A DNA stretch of 64,000 nt from Laguncularia racemosa (Eukaryota > Streptophyta > Magnoliopsida > Myrtales > Combretaceae): NCBI GenBank assembly GCA_037954665.1, contig JBBMOL010000099.1, forward strand, positions 1,612,001-1,676,000, given 5' to 3'. The notes under the pieces were generated by a model that was not told the DNA's origin, ran no database searches, and was given only the letters and a program-made list of their open reading frames with translations. The position numbers were made by a program, and so were the translations under genes. Below, piece by piece: positions 13,601-26,167 of this stretch. How positions within the stretch are numbered: the stretch's first letter is position 1; each line of letters opens with the position of its first letter.

Positions 13601-14566
13601 CTCCTAATTTGGGTCTACACGTGTGTGTTTTTGATCTTTATCTACTTTATATATGGACACTTGATTAACTCCAATCACATCGCCATCTAATCTGCTCATA
13701 TGTACTCATGGCGATGACGAGTTGGCTTCGTCCTCCACTCATTTACTTTCCTTATTTTCTTTTTTTTCTTTCTTTTTTTCTATTCTCCTCTGATAAAAAG
13801 ATAAATATAGATTTATTTTTAGATTTCATTTTCCTTTTGAAAATGAAATAGTCCTACTTTAAGTTACATTACTCTCAAAGATATTTTCACATAAATTACT
13901 GTATACATGTTCTAACACTTTAACACATAACTTAATAGTTAATGTGATTTTGCTCTGTTTAAGGGTTTTGTATCGTAATTCTTCATCTATCTATTAATTA
14001 TATATTGCTATATTTAATTAAAAAAAATAGTGCTATAATAAAAAGTTTCAAATAACATCTCATTAAGAAGGGCTTTATTTCGGCAAAATTTTATTAATAA
14101 TCTTCTTTATAAATCTCATGAAGCAGGCTTTATTTCACTTTTGAAAAAATTTTCAAGTCGATGATTGGTCATTCCATATTTACACAAGTGTCAAGATTGA
14201 TCTGGCCGGTCTTTTCGTCGATGAATAGTAATCATAGTATATGTTGGACAATGTTGAGTAACCCCAATTCGTCAATGATTATATTTTAGACTATAGTTGT
14301 TGTTTTTTATACGTAACTATGATAGAAAGCTTCATCCTAAATACAATTTCTTCATTAATCGAGCGACAATTCTAACCATTACTTTCTTACTACGTGAGAA
14401 AGGTTGCGTTTTCTTCAGGAAAAAGGGAATACAATTTTGGGATGCCTTGAGAAGCCTTGTGACGGCTTTGAATTTTCAATTCCAATCTTATGGAATAGAA
14501 GGACCTTTGTTACTTTGTAGTTTTAGGAGATTAATATATATATATAACATTGTATTTTTAATATGT
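10695..14566. other. AT-rich intergenic region
   Basis: Long stretch without a convincing gene. It contains homopolymer runs, a GA microsatellite near 12152-12178 (listed separately with a TATA motif), and a 90-codon frame at 14297-14569 with no recognisable domain. Part of it may be very old transposon remains, but I could not define boundaries. Confidence 0.4.
12152..12222 (-). promoter_or_regulatory. Orphan core-promoter-like motif
   Basis: On the minus strand a CCTATATAAA box (12213-12222) is followed 35-60 bp downstream by a CT microsatellite (12152-12178). This is the TATA plus CT-rich leader arrangement common at plant transcription starts. No coding exon that I can recognise follows, so the transcript, if any, would be non-coding or a lost gene. 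Confidence 0.25.
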
Positions 14567-14809
14567 TGATCTAAAATAAAGGAATGATAGAAAAAAAAGA
14601 AAAGAGTAATTGAGATATATTTGTTTATCAACTTTGAACATAATATATACACAAAAATATAAGCAACATATGACAAGTTTAGTCTACAGCTAAAAAGCTG
14701 TGATCCCCTTTTTATGGGATTCAATTAGCTTAATTTTAGGAAATAAATAACAATAATATACAATTAATTATATATAGCTAATACAATTAAAATAGTATAT
14801 TTTTTAATA
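14567..14809 (-). repeat. 3' LTR of the decayed copia
   Basis: Shares blocks such as TCTAAAATAAAGGAATGA and CAATTAATTATATA with 25976-26167. It is about 50 bp longer because of an extra block around 14660-14700. The inner edge meets a polypurine tract, read on minus as GAGGGAGAG (14810-14818). Confidence 0.75.
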
Positions 14810-14816
14810 CTCTCCC

Positions 14817-17800
14817 TCAAGTTGGAAGGTGAATATCATGAAGTTCCAACTTGTTGCACAGATTCACAAAGTACTCTTTTTCTAATGCTTTTATAAATAC
14901 ATCAGCCAATCGTGAATGTGAAGGCATAAAGGAAGGTTTAATCATTCCAGCTTGCATTTTTTCTCGCATTATATAACAGTCTATTTTGATATGTTTTGTA
15001 CATTCATGAAAAATTGGATTCGTTGCGATGTGCAAAGCTGCCTTATTGTCACAGAACAATGGTGTAGGAATTGTCTAAGGAACCTTTAAGTCATGTAGTA
15101 TATAGTATAACCAAGTTAGCTCCAAACATGTGTTTGCCATGGCTTGATATTCAGCTTTAGCTGATGATCTAGAGACACCGGCTTACTTCTTGGACTTCCG
15201 TGATATGAGAGAATTCTTAAGAAAAATACAATATCTTGTAACTGATCTTCTTGTGGCGCGATAACCTCCCCAATCTGAATCACAATAAGCTTTTAAGGAT
15301 AAATTATTATTTATAGAGAGCAATAGCCCTTTACCTAGAGTACCTTTGATATACTTAAGAATTTGAATGGTAGTATCCCAATGAGGTACTCTTGGCTCTT
15401 GCATGAACTGGCTCAATATGTCAATTGAATAGACTATGCTTGGCCTTGTCATTATCAAATAAATCAATCTGCCTATCGGTCTCTTGTATTTTCCTAGATC
15501 TTTTAATGGCGTTCCATCAATAATAGTGACTTTCAAATTTTGCTCTATCGGAAAACTATCGAGGCGTGCACCTAGAAGTCCTGAATCTTGTAAAATGTCC
15601 AATGCATATTTTCTTTGTGACATGAAAACACCTTTTCTGGATCGGGAAAATTTAATACCCATAAAATATTTCAAGTTCTCAAGGTCTTTAATATGAAAGC
15701 GTTTAAGAAGAAATTTTTTTAGGCGCTCCATTTCATATAAATCATTTCCTGTGAGAAGTATGTCATCAACATATATGAGGATTGTTATAAAAGAGGTACC
15801 TTTAGCCTTGGTGAAGAGTGAATAATCGGCCTTTGATTGTTGAAACCTAACTTTTTGAATGGTGTTTGAAAAGTTGGAAAACTAATTTCTTAATGCATGT
15901 TTAAGTCCATAAAGACACTTGTTGAGTCGACATACAATGTTCTCCCCCTGTTGACAAAGACTTGGTGGATGTACCAATTGCGAGTAGTAGCAATAGCGAG
16001 GAGACATCAAAGTGTTGTAAGCCTAACAGTAGGTAAAAATGTTTCTTAATAGTCAACGCCTTTGACTTGATTGTATCCTTTAGCAACGAGACAAGCTTTG
16101 TAGCATTTGATGATGCTATCTAATCTATATTTGATTTTGTAAACCCATTTACATCCAATTGGTTTATGATCAACAAGCAAAGGGACTAAGGTAGCGTTTG
16201 GTTGTCACAAAAATGTGGTATTGGACTGGACAAATTTTTTTGTCCTGCGTTTGGTTGACAAAAATAAAAAAAGTACTGGATAAAAAAGAAATATGGTACT
16301 GGACAAAATGGCTAAATTTTGTATTATGTGTAATTCGGTACAAAATTTGTAGTATTGGACAAAAAGTTATTTTTTTTAAATTTCCCAAATGTCCTTCCAT
16401 TTCTTTTTCCTTGCATTAGACAAACATAAAACCCTTTCAAGAGCCTATTTAGAGTGTTGAACTTTATTTTGATGAAGATGTTACTTTGTTAAAGGGTAGT
16501 TCCTATATTATCGCTATTTATAATAAGGATATTGATTTAATTTATTTATTATTGGAATTTACAAAATGCATCAAAGTATTGTAATTTAAATACAATTATA
16601 GTTACAAAAAATTAAAGCAAATTATTGTAATGCAATATATATTAATTTGTTATAATATTAATATAATTAACATTAAATATACTTTATAATTTTTTATGAA
16701 AATTTTTAAAAATTACTAATATAATTTTTAGAACATGTTATATTATTAAATATAACATAAATTATTATAATTTATAATATGAATTATTAATTTTTTTCAA
16801 TTAATGGATGTACACGAATTATTTTATATAATTTAGAATCTCTTCAAATAGTATGTTCTTATAATAATATTAAATATGTATAAATAACCATGACATCATT
16901 AAAAGGGTATAATTGTCAAATTTATTATGTTTAGTGTAGTACTTCACAATTCCAAACAATGGACAGCACAAAAATCCTTGTTCAGTACTGAACAAACCAA
17001 ACTGGGTACACACTTTTTTTTTTGTTCAGTTTTTCTTGTTTTGTACTATCCAGTACTCTTTGTATTGTCTAGTATCAGTAACCACATGCTATCTAAGCTC
17101 CATGTGTTGTTGAGCTGTAATACTTCTAATTCTGTATTCATAGCTTGTCGCTAATGTGGATCAAGGACAACTTGAGCATAACTTGTGGGCTCAATGTCAT
17201 TGGTAATGCTAGCTAGAAAAGCAAAATGTGAATCTAAAGGTGTGAATATGAAAGAAAATGGGAGAGTGAATATCAAGTACCCTTTACAAAACTTGGTGCT
17301 GAAGTAGAATGATTTGCCTGAGATAACATTAGGAAGTCTCTATGCTACACCGGAGGTTGTTTAGGCCGTGTTGATTGTCTAGGTGGTGGAGTGAAAGTGT
17401 TTGAAATTGATGATGTTGCATTGGTTTCTGGTGCTGACATAGGAGATTAAGTAGTGCTAGTGGGGACAATGAGATCGGTTTGTATATATGATGGAGTGAT
17501 GGGATCATCAATATTGTTTGTTCCTTTTGGCATAGGTTATGTGGGAGGAAAGGTTAATGATGGAATGGGGCTAGTTTCTATTGTTTCATAAATGAAATTA
17601 GGAACAACAAAATTTTAATTTGATGGATTTGATGTGGATGAAAAAGGAAAAGTGGTTTCATGGAACTTGACATCATGACTAACCAATTTTTGTTTTTTTT
17701 TTTTCCTTGTCATATAATTTGTATCCCTTTTGTTGACTTGGATATCCAACAAAAATGCAACATTTGGCACGAGACTCAAATTTATGAATTGAGTGCACAA

Positions 17801-20017
17801 TAGTCGCATAACATAGATAACTAAAGACTTGAGATGGCCAAGTGATGATGGTTTGTTATATAGAATTTTAAAGGTGTTTTATTTGAGAGCAATGGGGAGG
17901 GTAATCGATTAATGATATAAACAGCAGTTAAGACACATTCACCCTAGAATTCTAATGGTAAATGGGATTGAAAACGTAGTGCAAGTGCTACAATGAGAAT
18001 GTGGCGATGCTTTCTTTCAACAACTCCATTTTGTTGTGGAGTATAAACATAAGTTCATTGATATTCTATGCCATGAAATCTAAAGAATTTCTCATATACA
18101 AAAATTCTAATCCATTGTCTATTTTAACTACTTTAACAAAGGCATGAAACTAAGTATAAGTAAAATCAATGAAAGATTTCTGAATGCTTTGTCTTTCCAA
18201 CTTATGTTGCAAAAGGCATATTCACATGCATCTTGTAAAATCATCTACAATGGTAAGGAAAAATCAGGCACCTGAGTGTGTGGATACTTTGTAAGGACCA
18301 CAAATATTACAATGTAATAAATCAAATGGAGCATGAGTTGATATAGAACTTAATGGAAAAGAGAGTTTGGTTTGTTTTGCCATAGGACAAATAGTACATT
18401 TATTGTCATAAGAAATATTATTTAAAGGTAATAATGAAGAGGCTAATTTAAGGCGTGATGATGATGGATGTCCAAGACACATATGCCATAGGCCAGAAGG
18501 ATGTGAGACATGATGATAGGTTGGTGTTCTTTGCAATGGAGGCATGTAATAGAGACTACCATGTTGTTTACTCAAGCTAATCATCTTCCTTGTAGCCAAG
18601 TCCTATAAAACACAAAAGTGGGAAAGAGTATGGCACAACGGTTTAGAGTAGTAGTGATTTTACTCATAGAAATTAAATTTAAGAGAAAACTAGGAACACA
18701 CAAAACATCATCCAAGGTAATATCAGAATTGAAAGATATAGTGCCGATTGAAGTGATTGGAGCTATAGATCCAATTGGTAGATTAACAATTGGTATAGAT
18801 AATGATTATGTTTTAGTAAAAAGGGTAGAATATGAGGTTATATGATCAGTCGCCCCACTATCCAAGATCTATAGCTTAGTAAACATAGAATTAATTGAAA
18901 CGTCGAGAAAAAGAGATAGACCTGTTGCTTTTGCCTAAGCATTCTTATTACCAACATTCTGATTTGTGCTTATCATGGATAATGCACAAGAAAGTTGTTG
19001 AAGTTGTTTTGTAGAAAATTCTTCCAAGATGTTGATTAGATCATGATTTTGGCTTGTTTTGCTTGTCTCTTGTAGATAAATTCCATGCGTAAATTGAGGA
19101 GAATCTACTACATTTGAGAAAGAATTCTTTTGAAATGCTTACTATTGTTGTTGTGATTGTCCTTGTCGATTGGCTGTGATATTTGGTGTTCATGTGCCAT
19201 TTTTATATTTGCATCTATCCTCGATGTGTCCTCTTTTATCACAATGTTTGCAATGAAACTTCAATGTTTGACAATTCTCAATCATGTGGCCTTCTCTGTT
19301 GTAATGTTCACAATGCTTACCCTTTGATTTTTTTGAATTGTTGGAATGGGTTTGAATTGTGGCAGTAATGGAGAAATTTTCATTTGTTTCTGTTGTTATT
19401 TGTTGCTACATTTCATCTTGAATGACAAGTGAATAGGCTTAACGAACATTAGGCAATGGAGTTATCGTAAGGATATTGCTACATACCACATTATAAGTGT
19501 CATTGAGACCTACGAGGAATTGTATCATCCGCTCTTCTTCTTTGTTCCATGTGCGCCTTCATTTGGTTGCAAGCGGGAATTGGTCAATATATATCTAGCT
19601 CATCCTAAAGACCTTTGAGTTTTTCGAAATATGTTGAGACTGTCATTGTGCCTTACGAAAGAGTGACCGGTGATTTTTGAATTTGGCAAATTGCTGGAGC
19701 ATTTTTTTTTTTTGCGAAAATTGGTCTTTGAAATCTTCCTAAACTTGTTGAGTCATTTTGGCATGCATAATTCCTTTAGCTAAATTAGATTCCACCGAGT
19801 GAGTGAGCCATGATAGAATCATGCTATTGCTTTGATTCCAAAAGGCATGTTATGTTGGATGCTCTATTTCAGAGGGTGGCTCAATGGAGCCATCAATGAA
19901 ACCAAATTTTTTTTTTTTTTTTTGCTATAAGAGCATGAATCATGGATTTACTCCAAGATAGATAATTTGCACCATTTAGTTTTGTTGGAACAAGCATGTG
20001 GCCAAGTTGATTTGAGT
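14817..20017 (-). pseudogene. Copia gag-pol remains (main segment)
   Basis: Read on minus from 20017 down. The gag stretch has LNGANYLSWSKSM (around 19945-19980). Two zinc knuckles follow at about 19196-19322, the first with its second Cys changed to Tyr and the second an intact CX2CX4HX4C. The integrase zinc region contains LWHMCLGH (around 18264-18599). RT and connection parts lie at 15183-15731. RNase H remains include SDWGG and CDNKAALHIATNP, ending at a TGA at 14817-14819 that overlaps the polypurine tract. A MITE sits in the segment just before the RT motif IGCKWVYK. The frame is broken many times by stops and shifts, so no full polyprotein can be made. The first part of gag lies beyond the nested gypsy, at 25825-25909. 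Confidence 0.85.
16190..17093. mobile_element. Tourist/PIF-Harbinger-like MITE
   Basis: The left end GGTAGCGTTTGGTT and the reverse complement of the right end, GATAGCATGTGGTT, match at 11 of 14 positions. The 904-bp insert is flanked by taa on both sides (16187-16189 and 17094-17096), the target duplication typical of PIF/Harbinger elements. The inside is AT-rich with no transposase, so it is non-autonomous. It interrupts the copia RT region. Confidence 0.75.
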
Positions 20018-20613
20018 TGATGCGGACATCGTGGCGGACACAGGTTGATGCACGGGTTGATACACGGGTGGATACATGGTTGTGTCTCGTGGCGGACACA
20101 GGTTGGGTCACGGGTTGATACATGGGTGGATACACGGCCGTGTAATATATCCAGGGAACTTCCAAAAAGATATACAGTCTCCATACACGGCCAGAGGCAT
20201 GGTCGTATACTCGGTCAGGATTTCTCCCAGAAGCATACACGGTCTCCATACATGGCCAGAGGCACGGCCGTGTACTCGGTTAGGATTTCTCCTAGAAACA
20301 TATACGGCTTATATACACGGCCGTGTACTTCCTAGACGACAGACGTGTATACTTATATTTATTTCCACGTGAACATATTTATTTCATTTTTTACATGTTT
20401 TATTGAGATGTATAAATAGTTATTAGGTCATTCTGAGGGTAGGCTTTACTTATTTATTTTTTTCATTGACACACACTTTGAGAGACGGTTTTCTCTTAAT
20501 TTTCAATTGTGCGCAATTGATTTAATCCCAGAATAAACTCTGATTCGTCTTTGTTTATTCTAGAGTTCCAATCCTAGAATTGGTCTCGGTTTTACGCTTT
20601 CCTCACTGCGTCA
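20018..20613 (+). repeat. 5' LTR of the nested gypsy
   Basis: 596 bp, TG...CA. The first ~330 bp hold tandem imperfect palindromes (ACACGGCCGTGTA type). A TATA box, TATAAATA, is at 20411-20418. The LTR ends 2 bp before the primer site. Confidence 0.92.
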
Positions 20614-20615
20614 GT

Positions 20616-20627
20616 TGGTATCAGAGC
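20616..20627 (+). promoter_or_regulatory. Primer binding site (tRNA-iMet)
   Basis: TGGTATCAGAGC, complementary to the 3' end of plant initiator tRNA-Met, 2 bp downstream of the 5' LTR. Confidence 0.9.
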
Positions 20628-20646
20628 AAGGCAAATTCTTGCGGAG

Positions 20647-23600
20647 ATGTCGGCTAACGATGGTGTTGATGGCGGTCGCGTTCTCGACCTTGATCGGGAT
20701 GCGGAAGTCCAAGGAGTCAATCAATGGGCTCCAAGGGCGGTGGTTGAAACCATGGAACAGAGACTTGAACGTGTAGAACAACGTCTAGAGGACTTGGTGG
20801 CGTGTTTTGACGTCATGGTGAGGGACCATAAAGGAAACAGGGGTGTTGTTGGGAATCGACCGGGGGTAGCAGTTGCTCGCGGCGGTCCTATCAATGAACT
20901 TGCTGTCGGAAATCAATGGAACCGAAGGTTTGTTGAGAGCTCTTTTGAGGAAGAAGAAGGATTTATGCAGAGGAGGGAACAACCACCGAGAAGGGGTGGC
21001 GTTGGTGGTGGTAGATATCGTGGAGTGGATGACCGGAATGATCAAGCGTACGGTGGCGGGTATCGACGAAACCACCAGGGGTTCGATCATGCTGATGGCG
21101 GTGACTTCCGTCTTAAGGTAGACATTCCTTCTTTTAATGGCAATCTCAATATAGAGGAATTTTTGGATTGGCTGGCGGAAGTTGATAGGTTCTTCGATTA
21201 TATGGAGGTTTCTGAGGATAGGAGGGTACGGATGGTTGCTTGTAGATTGAAAGGCGGGGCGTCTGCATGGTGGGATCGGTTGCAGAACCGTAGGCAAAGG
21301 GAAGGGTGGCAACCTATTAGAACATGGTACCGCATGAGAAGTCTATTGTAGAGAGATTTCTTACCACCCGACTACGAGCAAATTCTTTTCCAGTAGTATC
21401 AACGGTGCCGTCAAGGGCAGGGGACGGTGCATGAGTACACCGCTGAATTCATGAGACTAGCAGAGAGGAACGATCTGAGGGAAACTGAGGGTCAATAGGT
21501 GGCACGGTTTGTAAACGGGTTGAAACCTCAAGTTAGAGATAAGATCGGAGTGACGGTGTTCCAAACCGTGAATGAAGCCAAAAACTTGGTCCTCTGGGCT
21601 GAAATGATGATTCAAGAGCAGAGCGCAAGGTTGGGAGGAGGTAAAAGAAACTACACTTATGATAACCTTGGCAGTAGTAGCAGGGTGATTGGCGAAAGGC
21701 CTAGAGGAGTTATTGAAAAACCAATGCGAAGCATGGAACGAAAAGAAGACAAGGCTGAGGGAAAGAAGCCACTGGAGAGTAAAGAAGCCCCAAAACAAAA
21801 CAACCCATATGCCAAGCCAATATTGGGGAAATGCTATAGGTGTAATTAGCCGGGGCATCGATCCATTGAGTGCCCGAATTGACGAGCTATAAACATTGTA
21901 GAAAGGGAAGAGGAGGAGGAGGTGTGTTGTGAGCCAGATGGTGACGAGGATTACTATGAAGAGGTGGATGATGCGGTGGAGCCTAACTATGTAATTAGGA
22001 GGATGATGCTAGCACCGAAACAAGAGGGTAGTTCACAGCGACACCAGTTATTTCGCACTAGGTGCACGATTGGTGGGAGAGTGTTTGACCTAATTGTTGA
22101 TAGTGAAAGCTGTGAGAACATCATTGGAAAGGGGGTTGTGAAGAAACTCCAATTACCAATAGAGAAACATCCAAGTCCTTACACCATCGGATGGATTAAA
22201 GCGGCAGAGCGAATCAAGGTAAAAGAGAGGTGTCGAGTTCCTTTTTCGATAGGCAAATATCGGGATGAGGTATACTGCGACATCGTCGATACAGATGCGT
22301 GTCATTTGTTATTCGGACAGCCTTGGCAATTCGACGTAGATGCCCAACATGCCGGGAAGGAAAACAAGTATAGGTTGGAAAAGGAAGGGGTGAAGTATAC
22401 GCTATTACCATTGACGGATAAGCGACCCAAGACCTAGAAGGCAGAAGGAAAGTCTTTTTTGACGATCACTCAATCAGAGAAGGAAATGACCGAGGACATT
22501 AAGGAGTCCCGCTTGATGCATGCTCTAGTGGTGAAGAATGCTGGAGAGGACATGGATAGTGTAGAGGCTCCAGAAGAAGTGAAAGGGTTATTAGAGGAGT
22601 TTAAAGAGGTAGTGCCGGAAGACTTACCGGAAGGACTGCCTCCATTGCGAGACATCCAGCACCACATCAACTTAGTGCCTGGTGCTAGCCTCCCTAACCT
22701 TCCCCACTATCGGATGAGTCCTAAAGAAACGGAGGTCTTACAAGAGAAGGTACAAGACTTACTAGACAAAGGATTCATTCGAGATAGCATGAGTCCTTGT
22801 GCCGTACCGGCACTATTGACGCCCAAGAAGGATGGGAGTTGGAGGATGTGTGTGGACAGCTGAACGATCAACAAGATCACAATTGGGTATAAATTCTCAA
22901 TACCTCGCATTGAGGATATGTTGGATCGGTTGAATGGAGCGGTAATATTCTCCAAAGTAGATCTCAGAAGTGGGTGTCATCAAATTCGGGTCAGACCTAG
23001 GGATGAGTGGAAGACCGCCTTTAAGACAAAGGAGGGGTTGTACGAATGGTTGGTTATGTCATTCGGCCTCAGCAATGCACCGAGTACCTTCATGCGTGTA
23101 ATGAACCAGGTACTTAAACCATTTATAGGTCGGTTTGTTGTTGTATATTTTGATGATATCCTAATATATAGCAAGACTCGAGATGAACATTTAGTGCACT
23201 TGAAGGTTGTTTTAACTGTACTAAAAGAGAATAAGCTCTATGCTAATCTCAAGAAATGTGTATTCATGTCACCAAGGCTACTGTTCTTAAGCTTCATAGT
23301 GAGTGGTGAAGGGATTACGGTGGATGAGGATAAGGTGCGAGCCATTAGGGATTGGCCTACACCCAGGACCATCACCGAGTTGAGAAGTTTTCTGGGGTTA
23401 GCAGGATTCTACAGGCGTTTCATACGGCATTTTAGCACGGTGGCGGCCCCCTTGACTGAGTGCTTGAAGAAAGGAAGGTTTCACTAGGACGGGGAAGCCG
23501 AGTCGGGATTCGCGGGGCTCAAAGAGAAACTATGTAGTGCACTAGTGTTGGCCTTACCGGACTTCGACAAACTATTCGAAGTTGACTGCGATGCCAGTGG

Positions 23601-25260
23601 TGTAGGCATTGGTGCGGTGCTCTCTCAGGAGAAGAGACCCGTAGCCTTCCACAGTGAGAAGCTCTGCGAGGCCAGGAGAAAATGGTCTACGTACGATAAA
23701 GAATTTTATTCAGTTGTTAGAGCCTTGAGGATGTGGGAGCACTATTTAGTTGGCAAAGAGTTCATCTTATACTCAAATTGTGTCGCTCTGAAACACTTGA
23801 GTAATCAGACCCGCATCTGCAAAGACATGCATGCCAGATGGATATAGTTTTTACAAAAATTCCCGTTTCGTCTGATGCATAAATCTAGGGTTCAGAACAA
23901 GGTGGCCGACGCGTTAAGCTGAAGGGCGGATTTGCTAGTTACCATGAGGGCTGAGGTGGTCGGATTTGAGTAGTTGAAGGAGCTGTACGAAACGGATGAA
24001 GATTTCGGAGTTACCTAGAGAAAATGCACCAATAAGGAACCCAATGACAGCTATTATATTCTGAAGGGTTACTTGATGAGGGGTAACCAACTTTGCATCC
24101 CTGAGTCCTCCTTGAGAGAGAAAGTGATCAGAGACCTCCATGGAGGAGGATTAGCCGGCCATTTGGGGTGGGACAAAACACTAGCAGCAGTGGCTGCCAG
24201 ATACCATTGGCCTCAGTTGAGAAGGGACGTAGGTCGAATAGTGCAACGATGTTACATCTATCAGACATCAAAGGGCCATTCTCATAATATTGAGTTGTAC
24301 ACTCCGTTACCCGTACCTGAGAATATCTAGGAGGATCTATCCATGGATTTTGTATTAGGTTTGCCTCGTACCCAACGAGGTGCTGATACCGTTTTTGTAG
24401 TTGTGGACAAGTTTTCCAAGATGGCTCACTTCATCCCTTGTCGAAAGACAGCGGATGCACAAAGCGTGGCCAAGCTATTCTTTAAGGAGGTGGTCAGGTT
24501 ACATGGGGTTCCCAAGTCCATCACTTCTGATAGGGACACTCGATTCCTTAGCCATTTCTGGAGGACGCTATGGTACATGTTTAACTCATCCCTTAACTTC
24601 AGCAGCACAGCCTACCCTCAAACCGATGGGCAAATAGAAGTGACGAACAGGACCCTTGGAAATCTAATACGAAGCATCTGTGGGGAGAAGCCGAAGCAAT
24701 GGGACCTGGCACTCTCTCAAGCCGAGTTTGCCTACAACAATTCCATACATAGAACTACTGGAAGATCACCCTTTTCAGTGGTCTATACCAAGGCGCCTTC
24801 TCACGCCTTGGATTTAGCTTCTTTACCTAAGGGTGTGGAGACCAATGTTGCTGCTAAACACCTGGCGGAACAGTACCACACGGTGGCATCTGACGTGAAG
24901 GAATAAATTGAGAAGGTGAATGAGCAATATAAGAAAGCCGCCGACAAACATCGGAGGAAGAAGTTGTTCGAGGTGGGAGATCAAGTGATGGTGTTTTTAA
25001 GGAAAGGACATTTTCCTGTGGGAACTTATAGCAAGTGGCAACCGAAGAAATATGGGCCTTACCATATTGTCGCCAAGATCAATGACAACGCCTATGTGGT
25101 TGGTTTACCAGAAAGCATGAAAATCTCCAAGACCTTCAATGTAGCTGACTTGTACCCATTCTACGCGGATGACGAACCCCTTTATCTAGAAGAGAACTCG
25201 GAGTCAAGTTCTTCATTAGTGGGAGAGAATGATGCGGACATCGTGACGGACACAGGTTGA
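20647..25260 (+). pseudogene. Gypsy gag-pol polyprotein with 14 in-frame stops
   Basis: A single frame of 1538 codons runs from ATG 20647 to TGA 25258-25260 without any frameshift. Domains in order: gag (20647 to about 21830); zinc knuckle CYRCN...GHRSIEC (21832-21873); protease with active site changed from DSG to DSE (22099-22107); RT with YFDD (about 23146-23157); RNase H (about 23545-23920); integrase zinc region HLGWDKT..., where one Cys of the CX2C pair is Tyr (24130-24290); integrase core (24343-24906); and a C-terminal part with KYGPYHIV. Premature stops begin at 21349, 21394, 21496, 21847, 21880, 22435, 22861, 23485, 23845, 23920, 23971, 24016, 24328 and 24904. All can be read as CAG, CAA, CGA or TGG changed by one transition. 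The last ~31 bp of the frame lie in the 3' LTR. The element is non-functional as it stands. Confidence 0.93.
25218..25229 (+). promoter_or_regulatory. Polypurine tract of the nested gypsy
   Basis: AGTGGGAGAGAA immediately upstream of the 3' LTR start (25230). It lies inside the pol reading frame. Confidence 0.75.
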
Positions 25261-25819
25261 GGCACGGGTTGATACACGGGTGGATACACGACCGTATCTC
25301 GTGGTGGACACAGGTTGAGGCATGGGTTGATACACGGGTGGATACACGACCGTGTAATATGTCCAGGGAATTTCCAGAAAGATACACGGTCTCCATACAT
25401 AGCCAGAGGCACGACCGTGTACTCGGTCAGGATTTCTCCCAGAAGTATACACGGTCTCCATACACGGCCAGAGGCACGGCCGTGTACTCGGTCAGGATTT
25501 CTCCTAGAAACATACACGGCCCGTATACACGGCCGTGTACTTCCCAGACGACAGACGTGTATACTTATATTTATTTCCACGTGAACATATTTATTTCCTT
25601 TTTTACATGTTTTACTAAGATGTATAAATAGTTATTAGGTCATTCTGAGAGTAGGCTTTATTTTTTTTTTTCATTGACACACTTTAAGAGACGGTTTTCT
25701 CTTAATTTTCAATTGTGCGCAATTGATTTAATCCTAGAATAAACTCTGATTCATCTTTGTTTATTCTAGAGTTCCAATCATAGAATTGGTTTCGGTTTTA
25801 CGCTTTCCTCGCTGCGTCA
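25230..25819 (+). repeat. 3' LTR of the nested gypsy
   Basis: 590 bp, matching 20018-20613 throughout with scattered substitutions. It contains two clear 65-bp units starting at 25390 and 25455. A TATA box, TATAAATA, is at 25623-25630. The first 31 bp code for the end of pol. Confidence 0.92.
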
Positions 25820-25824
25820 TGAGT

Positions 25825-25909
25825 GATGGACGTAATATAGATTGGATGAATCTATGGTTGAAGTGACATTGTTGGTGTTTGATTGTTTGGAAAGGGATCC
25901 TTCTATCAT
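25825..25909 (-). pseudogene. N-terminal part of the decayed copia gag
   Basis: Minus-strand frame from ATG at 25907-25909 to the tgagt target copy at 25820-25824. It contains NLYYVHHS, followed across the nested insertion by SNQLGHML. This is the usual N-terminal copia gag arrangement. It is separated from the rest of gag by the nested gypsy. Confidence 0.7.
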
Positions 25910-25975
25910 GTGTTTTTTTGGTTCTCAAGGCTTTTGAAACAATTAGCAATTAGAGAATAGGATGTTGCTCTAATA

Positions 25976-26167
25976 TAATCTAAAATAAAGGAATGATAGA
26001 AAGAAGATTGGAGTAATTGAGATATATTTTATTTATCAATTTTGAATAAAATATATACACGGGAATCCCTTTTTATGAGATTTGATTAGACTAATTCTAT
26101 GAAGTAAATAATGGTAATACACAATTAATTATATACAGCTAATACAATTATGGTATATTTTCTAATA
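25976..26167 (-). repeat. 5' LTR of the decayed copia
   Basis: 192 bp, related to 14567-14809 with substitutions and about 50 bp missing. A degraded primer site, ...TTGCTCTAATATA (the complement of a worn TGGTATCAGAGC), lies just inside it. Confidence 0.7.

Larger units (their letters stand above)
20018..25819 (+). mobile_element. Complete nested Ty3-gypsy retrotransposon
   Basis: LTRs of 596 and 590 bp begin TGATGCGG and end GCGTCA. The exact 5-bp duplication tgagt lies at 20013-20017 and 25820-25824. The element has a tRNA-iMet primer site, a gag-pol frame and a polypurine tract in the order expected on +. It inserted near the start of the copia gag gene: copia gag is in frame on both sides once this insert and one tgagt are set aside. 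Confidence 0.95.
14567..26167 (-). mobile_element. Decayed Ty1-copia retrotransposon carrying nested insertions
   Basis: Two related LTRs (14567-14809 and 25976-26167) bound gag-pol remains on the minus strand. The internal region is interrupted by a Tourist-like MITE (16190-17093) and by a complete gypsy element (20018-25819 plus a 5-bp TSD). Next to the right LTR is a degraded tRNA-Met primer site (about 25963-25976). Next to the left LTR is a polypurine tract. The order LTR, primer site, gag, integrase, RT, RNase H, polypurine tract, LTR on the minus strand identifies copia. The element's own target duplication could not be confirmed. The numerous stops and indels show that it is old. Confidence 0.85.

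Noticed and set aside
20045..20372. Overlapping frames with HGLIHGWIHG-type repeats in the gypsy LTR (also at 25257-25584)
   Set aside because: They are translations of the tandem palindrome repeats. No start context or conservation supports a protein.
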